Program-made: the position numbers and the translations under genes
In this document: piece by piece, positions 31,834-34,405 of the stretch
How positions within the stretch are numbered: position 1 is the stretch's first letter
Layout of the letters: every line of letters begins with the position of its first letter
The notes under the pieces: generated by a model
Seen by the model: the letters and a program-made list of their open reading frames with translations, nothing else
What the model was told of the DNA's origin: nothing
The model's database searches: none
Assembly (NCBI GenBank): GCA_903858635.1
Contig: CAIOJO010000021.1
Span: 1-34,405 of the forward strand
Source of the DNA: an uncultured Telmatospirillum sp.
GTDB taxonomy: Bacteria; Pseudomonadota; Alphaproteobacteria; Rhodospirillales; Magnetospirillaceae
Length of the DNA stretch: 34,405 nucleotides
Reading direction: 5' to 3'

Positions 31834-33800
31834 TGGCTTCGCGCCAAATCTCCGCATCCGCTCGCACGGAACCTGACATGCCATACGACGCCGCCGTTCT
31901 ATCGAATGCCACCGCGCTGAAGATCGTCATCGTCGGTCATGTCGACCATGGCAAGTCGACCCTGGTCGGGCGTCTGTTGCATGAGACCGACTCGCTGCCC
32001 GATGGCAAGACCCAGTCGCTGCGCGAAGTTTGCGAACGGCGCGGCATGCCGTTCGAATGGGCCTTCGTGGTCGACGCCCTGCAGGCCGAACGAGACCAGG
32101 GAATCACCATCGACATTGCCCATATCCCGTTCCGCAGCCGGCTCCGCCCCTACGTCATCATCGACGCGCCGGGGCACAAGGAATTCCTCAAGAACATGAT
32201 CACCGGGGCGGCCAGCGCCGATGCCGCCGTGCTGGTCATCGACGCCATCGAAGGGGTCCAGGAGCAGTCGCGTCGGCACGGCTATCTGCTGCACCTGTTG
32301 GGTCTGCGGCAGCTTGCCGTGGTGGTCAACAAGATGGACGCGGTCGATTTCTCCGAGCAGCGGTTCGACGAAGTATCGGGCGAGATCAGGGCCTATCTGG
32401 CCGGTATCGGCGTCACCCCGACGCAGATCATCCCGGTTTCCGCCCGCCACGGCGACAATGTGGTGGGGCGGTCGGGGCAAATGGCCTGGTATGTTGGGCC
32501 GACCGTCATCGAGGCGTTGGACGGCTTCGCGCCTTCGATCGAGCCGACCGAACTGCCGCTGCGTTTCCCGGTGCAGGACGTCTTCAAATTCGATCACCGG
32601 CGGATCATCGCCGGCCGCGTCGAGAGCGGCCGGCTGAAGGTCGGCGACCGCCTGCTGTTCTCGCCCTCCGGCAAAACCGCGCGGGTCGCCAGCATCGAAT
32701 CCTGGAACAGCGCGGTACCGGCCGTCAGCGCCGCCGCCGGCCAGTCCATCGGCGTCACCCTGGACGAGCAGATCTTCATCGAACGCGGCCAGCTGGCCAG
32801 CCTGGTCGAGGCCGCTCCCATCGAGGCCGAGCTGTTCCGCGCCCGGCTGTTCTGGCTGGGGCGAGCGCCCCTGCAGAGCGGTCGCCGCTACAAGCTGAAA
32901 TTGGCGACCGCCGAGCATATCGTGACCGTGGAAAAGGTCGAACGGGTGATCGACGTGGCCGACCTCGCTTCGGTGGCCACCGATTGGGTCGAGCGGAACG
33001 CGGTGGCGGAAGTTGTGCTGCGGGCCCGCAGCAAGGTGGCGCTCGATACCTTCATCGACAATCCGCGCACCGGCCGCTTCGTTCTGGTCGACAATTACGA
33101 CATCGTCGGCGGTGGCGTCATCTCGATGGAAGGCCTGCCCGATCGGCGTTGCGCCCCGGCCCAGGCGGCCGCCGACCTGACTTCGGTGGCGCATAAGGTG
33201 ACGATGGGCGATCGCTGGAAGAGCAACCGCCATCGCGGCGGGATCCTGTGGTTGACCGGCTTGTCGGGATCCGGCAAGTCGACCGTCGCCATGGAGGTGG
33301 AACGACGCCTGTTCCAGAAGGGCTATCAGGTGTTCGTGCTGGACGGCGACAATGTCCGCCAAGGGCTCAACTCGGACCTCGGCTTCGGTCCCGAGGACCG
33401 GGCCGAGAACATCCGGCGCGTGGGTGAAGTGGCCCATCTGTTCGCCCAGGCCGGGATGATCGTCATCACCGCCTTCATCTCGCCCTATCGGGCCGACCGC
33501 GACCGGGCCCGCGCCATCGCTCCCGAGCTGTTCCACGAGATCTTCGTCGATGCGTCGGTCGAGGAATGCCAACGCCGCGACCCCAAAGGTCTCTATGCCA
33601 AGGCTCGGCAAGGCACCATCGCCGAGTTCACCGGCCTGACCGCCCCCTATGAGCCGCCGTTGACGCCGCAACTGGCCATCGACACCGCGGCGCTCAGCGT
33701 GGAAGAGGCGGTGGAAGAGGTGCTGCGTTATATCGAGCGCGACGTCCAGCGGACCGAGCCGGTCGCCGCGCCGCCCGTGCGGCCCGATGTGGCGCTGTAG
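31833..33800 (+). CDS. cysNC: bifunctional sulfate adenylyltransferase large subunit / APS kinase (CysN-CysC fusion)
   Basis: The 655-residue protein joins the GTPase CysN to an APS kinase. CysN shows GHVDHGKS (35-42), DAPGH (111-115) and NKMD (166-169), followed by the beta-barrel domains to about residue 455. The kinase part begins with the P-loop GLSGSGKST (476-484) and has DGDNVRQGLN, FISPYRADRD and the lid DPKGLYAKARQG. GTP hydrolysis by CysN drives APS formation with CysD; CysC then makes PAPS. ATG 31833 overlaps the cysD stop; a second in-frame ATG at 31878 is also possible. Both activities look intact. Confidence 0.95.
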   Translation: MASRQISASARTEPDMPYDAAVLSNATALKIVIVGHVDHGKSTLVGRLLHETDSLPDGKTQSLREVCERRGMPFEWAFVVDALQAERDQGITIDIAHIPFRSRLRPYVIIDAPGHKEFLKNMITGAASADAAVLVIDAIEGVQEQSRRHGYLLHLLGLRQLAVVVNKMDAVDFSEQRFDEVSGEIRAYLAGIGVTPTQIIPVSARHGDNVVGRSGQMAWYVGPTVIEALDGFAPSIEPTELPLRFPVQDVFKFDHRRIIAGRVESGRLKVGDRLLFSPSGKTARVASIESWNSAVPAVSAAAGQSIGVTLDEQIFIERGQLASLVEAAPIEAELFRARLFWLGRAPLQSGRRYKLKLATAEHIVTVEKVERVIDVADLASVATDWVERNAVAEVVLRARSKVALDTFIDNPRTGRFVLVDNYDIVGGGVISMEGLPDRRCAPAQAAADLTSVAHKVTMGDRWKSNRHRGGILWLTGLSGSGKSTVAMEVERRLFQKGYQVFVLDGDNVRQGLNSDLGFGPEDRAENIRRVGEVAHLFAQAGMIVITAFISPYRADRDRARAIAPELFHEIFVDASVEECQRRDPKGLYAKARQGTIAEFTGLTAPYEPPLTPQLAIDTAALSVEEAVEEVLRYIERDVQRTEPVAAPPVRPDVAL

Positions 33801-33803
33801 GAC

Positions 33804-34405
33804 TCACCCGGCGCGGATGCCGGCCAGGAACTGGGTGACCGACTGTTGCAGGGTGCTGGCTTGGCCGGTGAGGAGCTTGGCCTCGGTCAGCACGTCCTGG
33901 GCGGCGCGTCCGGCCTCGGCGGCGGCCGCCGTGACCTCGCCGACCGTGCGGCTGACGGTCGAGGTGCCCTGCGCCGCTTGTTGGGTGTTGCGGCTGATCT
34001 CCTGGGTGGCCGCCCCTTGCTGCTCCACCGCCGAGGCGATGGCCGAGCCGATCTCGCTGATCTCCGAGATGGTGGCGGCGATGGCGCGGATGGCCTCGAC
34101 CGCTTGGCCGGTGGCGCCTTGCACGCCGGCCACCTGCTGGGCGATCTCGTCGGTGGCGCGGCCGGTCTGGTTGGCCAGGTTCTTCACCTCGCCGGCCACC
34201 ACGGCGAAGCCTTTGCCGGCATCGCCGGCCCGGGCCGCCTCGATGGTGGCGTTCAGGGCCAGCAGATTGGTCTGGCTGGCGATCGAGTTGATCAGGTTGA
34301 CCACGTCGCCGATCTTCTGGGCGGCCTCGGCCAGGCCGCGCACCATGCTATCGGTCTTCTGGGCGGCGTCGACCGCCTTGCGGGAGATCTCGGCCGACTG
34401 GTTGA
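33804..34405 (-). CDS. methyl-accepting chemotaxis protein (C-terminal part, cut by window edge)
   Basis: The reading frame enters from the right edge and stops at TGA 33806-33804; about 200 residues are visible. It contains the highly conserved signalling hairpin tip ([19 protein letters not shown], then [20 protein letters not shown]) and long Ala/Gln/Glu-rich coiled coils with [10 protein letters not shown] and [13 protein letters not shown]. This is the cytoplasmic signalling domain that binds CheW and CheA. The sensor part is outside the window. No CheB/CheR-binding pentapeptide is seen at the C-terminus, which ends FLAGIRAG. It converges on cysNC with a 3-base gap and no visible terminator. 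Confidence 0.95.
   Translation of the reverse strand, partial: NQSAEISRKAVDAAQKTDSMVRGLAEAAQKIGDVVNLINSIASQTNLLALNATIEAARAGDAGKGFAVVAGEVKNLANQTGRATDEIAQQVAGVQGATGQAVEAIRAIAATISEISEIGSAIASAVEQQGAATQEISRNTQQAAQGTSTVSRTVGEVTAAAAEAGRAAQDVLTEAKLLTGQASTLQQSVTQFLAGIRAG

Overview
The window looks like chromosomal DNA from a GC-rich alphaproteobacterium, most likely Rhodospirillales and possibly close to Magnetospirillum or Phaeospirillum. The evidence is a PopZ homologue beside tolC and valS, an alphaproteobacterial-type mitofilin (Mic60) homologue, a LexA box of the alphaproteobacterial GTTC-N7-GTTC form, and several PAS/GGDEF and CBS/HPt signalling proteins. This placement is an inference from gene content, not from a search.

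Layout, left to right. Positions 1-2636 hold the tail of an unknown gene, a small helical protein, a doubtful small ORF, and a type III polyketide synthase overlapping an isoprenylcysteine-carboxyl-methyltransferase-like gene, probably a phenolic-lipid or pyrone pathway. Positions 2818-4644 (minus strand) are an SOS umuDC operon with a LexA box directly before umuD. Two minus-strand tRNA genes follow, Asn(GTT) and Cys(GCA), with a clear tRNA-Cys promoter and a rho-independent terminator after tRNA-Asn. Positions 5434-11276 are a housekeeping block: protein-L-isoaspartate methyltransferase, tolC, popZ and valS. Then come a REC-PAS-PAS-GGDEF diguanylate cyclase and a convergent mic60-like gene.

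Positions 14496-18224 form an iron-uptake operon behind a Fur-box-like palindrome. It encodes a small periplasmic protein, an FTR1 permease, a polyferredoxin membrane protein and a P19-type periplasmic iron-binding protein. All junctions but the last overlap by ATGA. The small periplasmic protein looks like a free-standing copy of the periplasmic N-terminal domain of the FTR1 protein. A convergent GGDEF protein with a Cys-containing sensor domain follows.

Positions 19489-22401 hold a three-gene phosphorelay: a CBS-PAS-HPt-ATPase kinase resembling CheA without its CheW domain, a CheX-like protein, and a single-domain receiver. It has no chemoreceptor, CheW or CheR/CheB beside it. This is the least described system in the window.

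Positions 23279-33800 are a nearly complete assimilatory sulfate pathway. A sulfate ABC transporter (sbp-cysT-cysW-cysA-sbp) is bracketed by two very similar binding-protein genes. It is followed by a tightly overlapping operon for sulfite reductase, a CC/CxxC-type (iron-sulfur) APS/PAPS reductase, CysD, and a CysN-CysC fusion. The window ends inside a convergent methyl-accepting chemotaxis protein gene. I saw no CRISPR array, transposase, integrase or rRNA gene.
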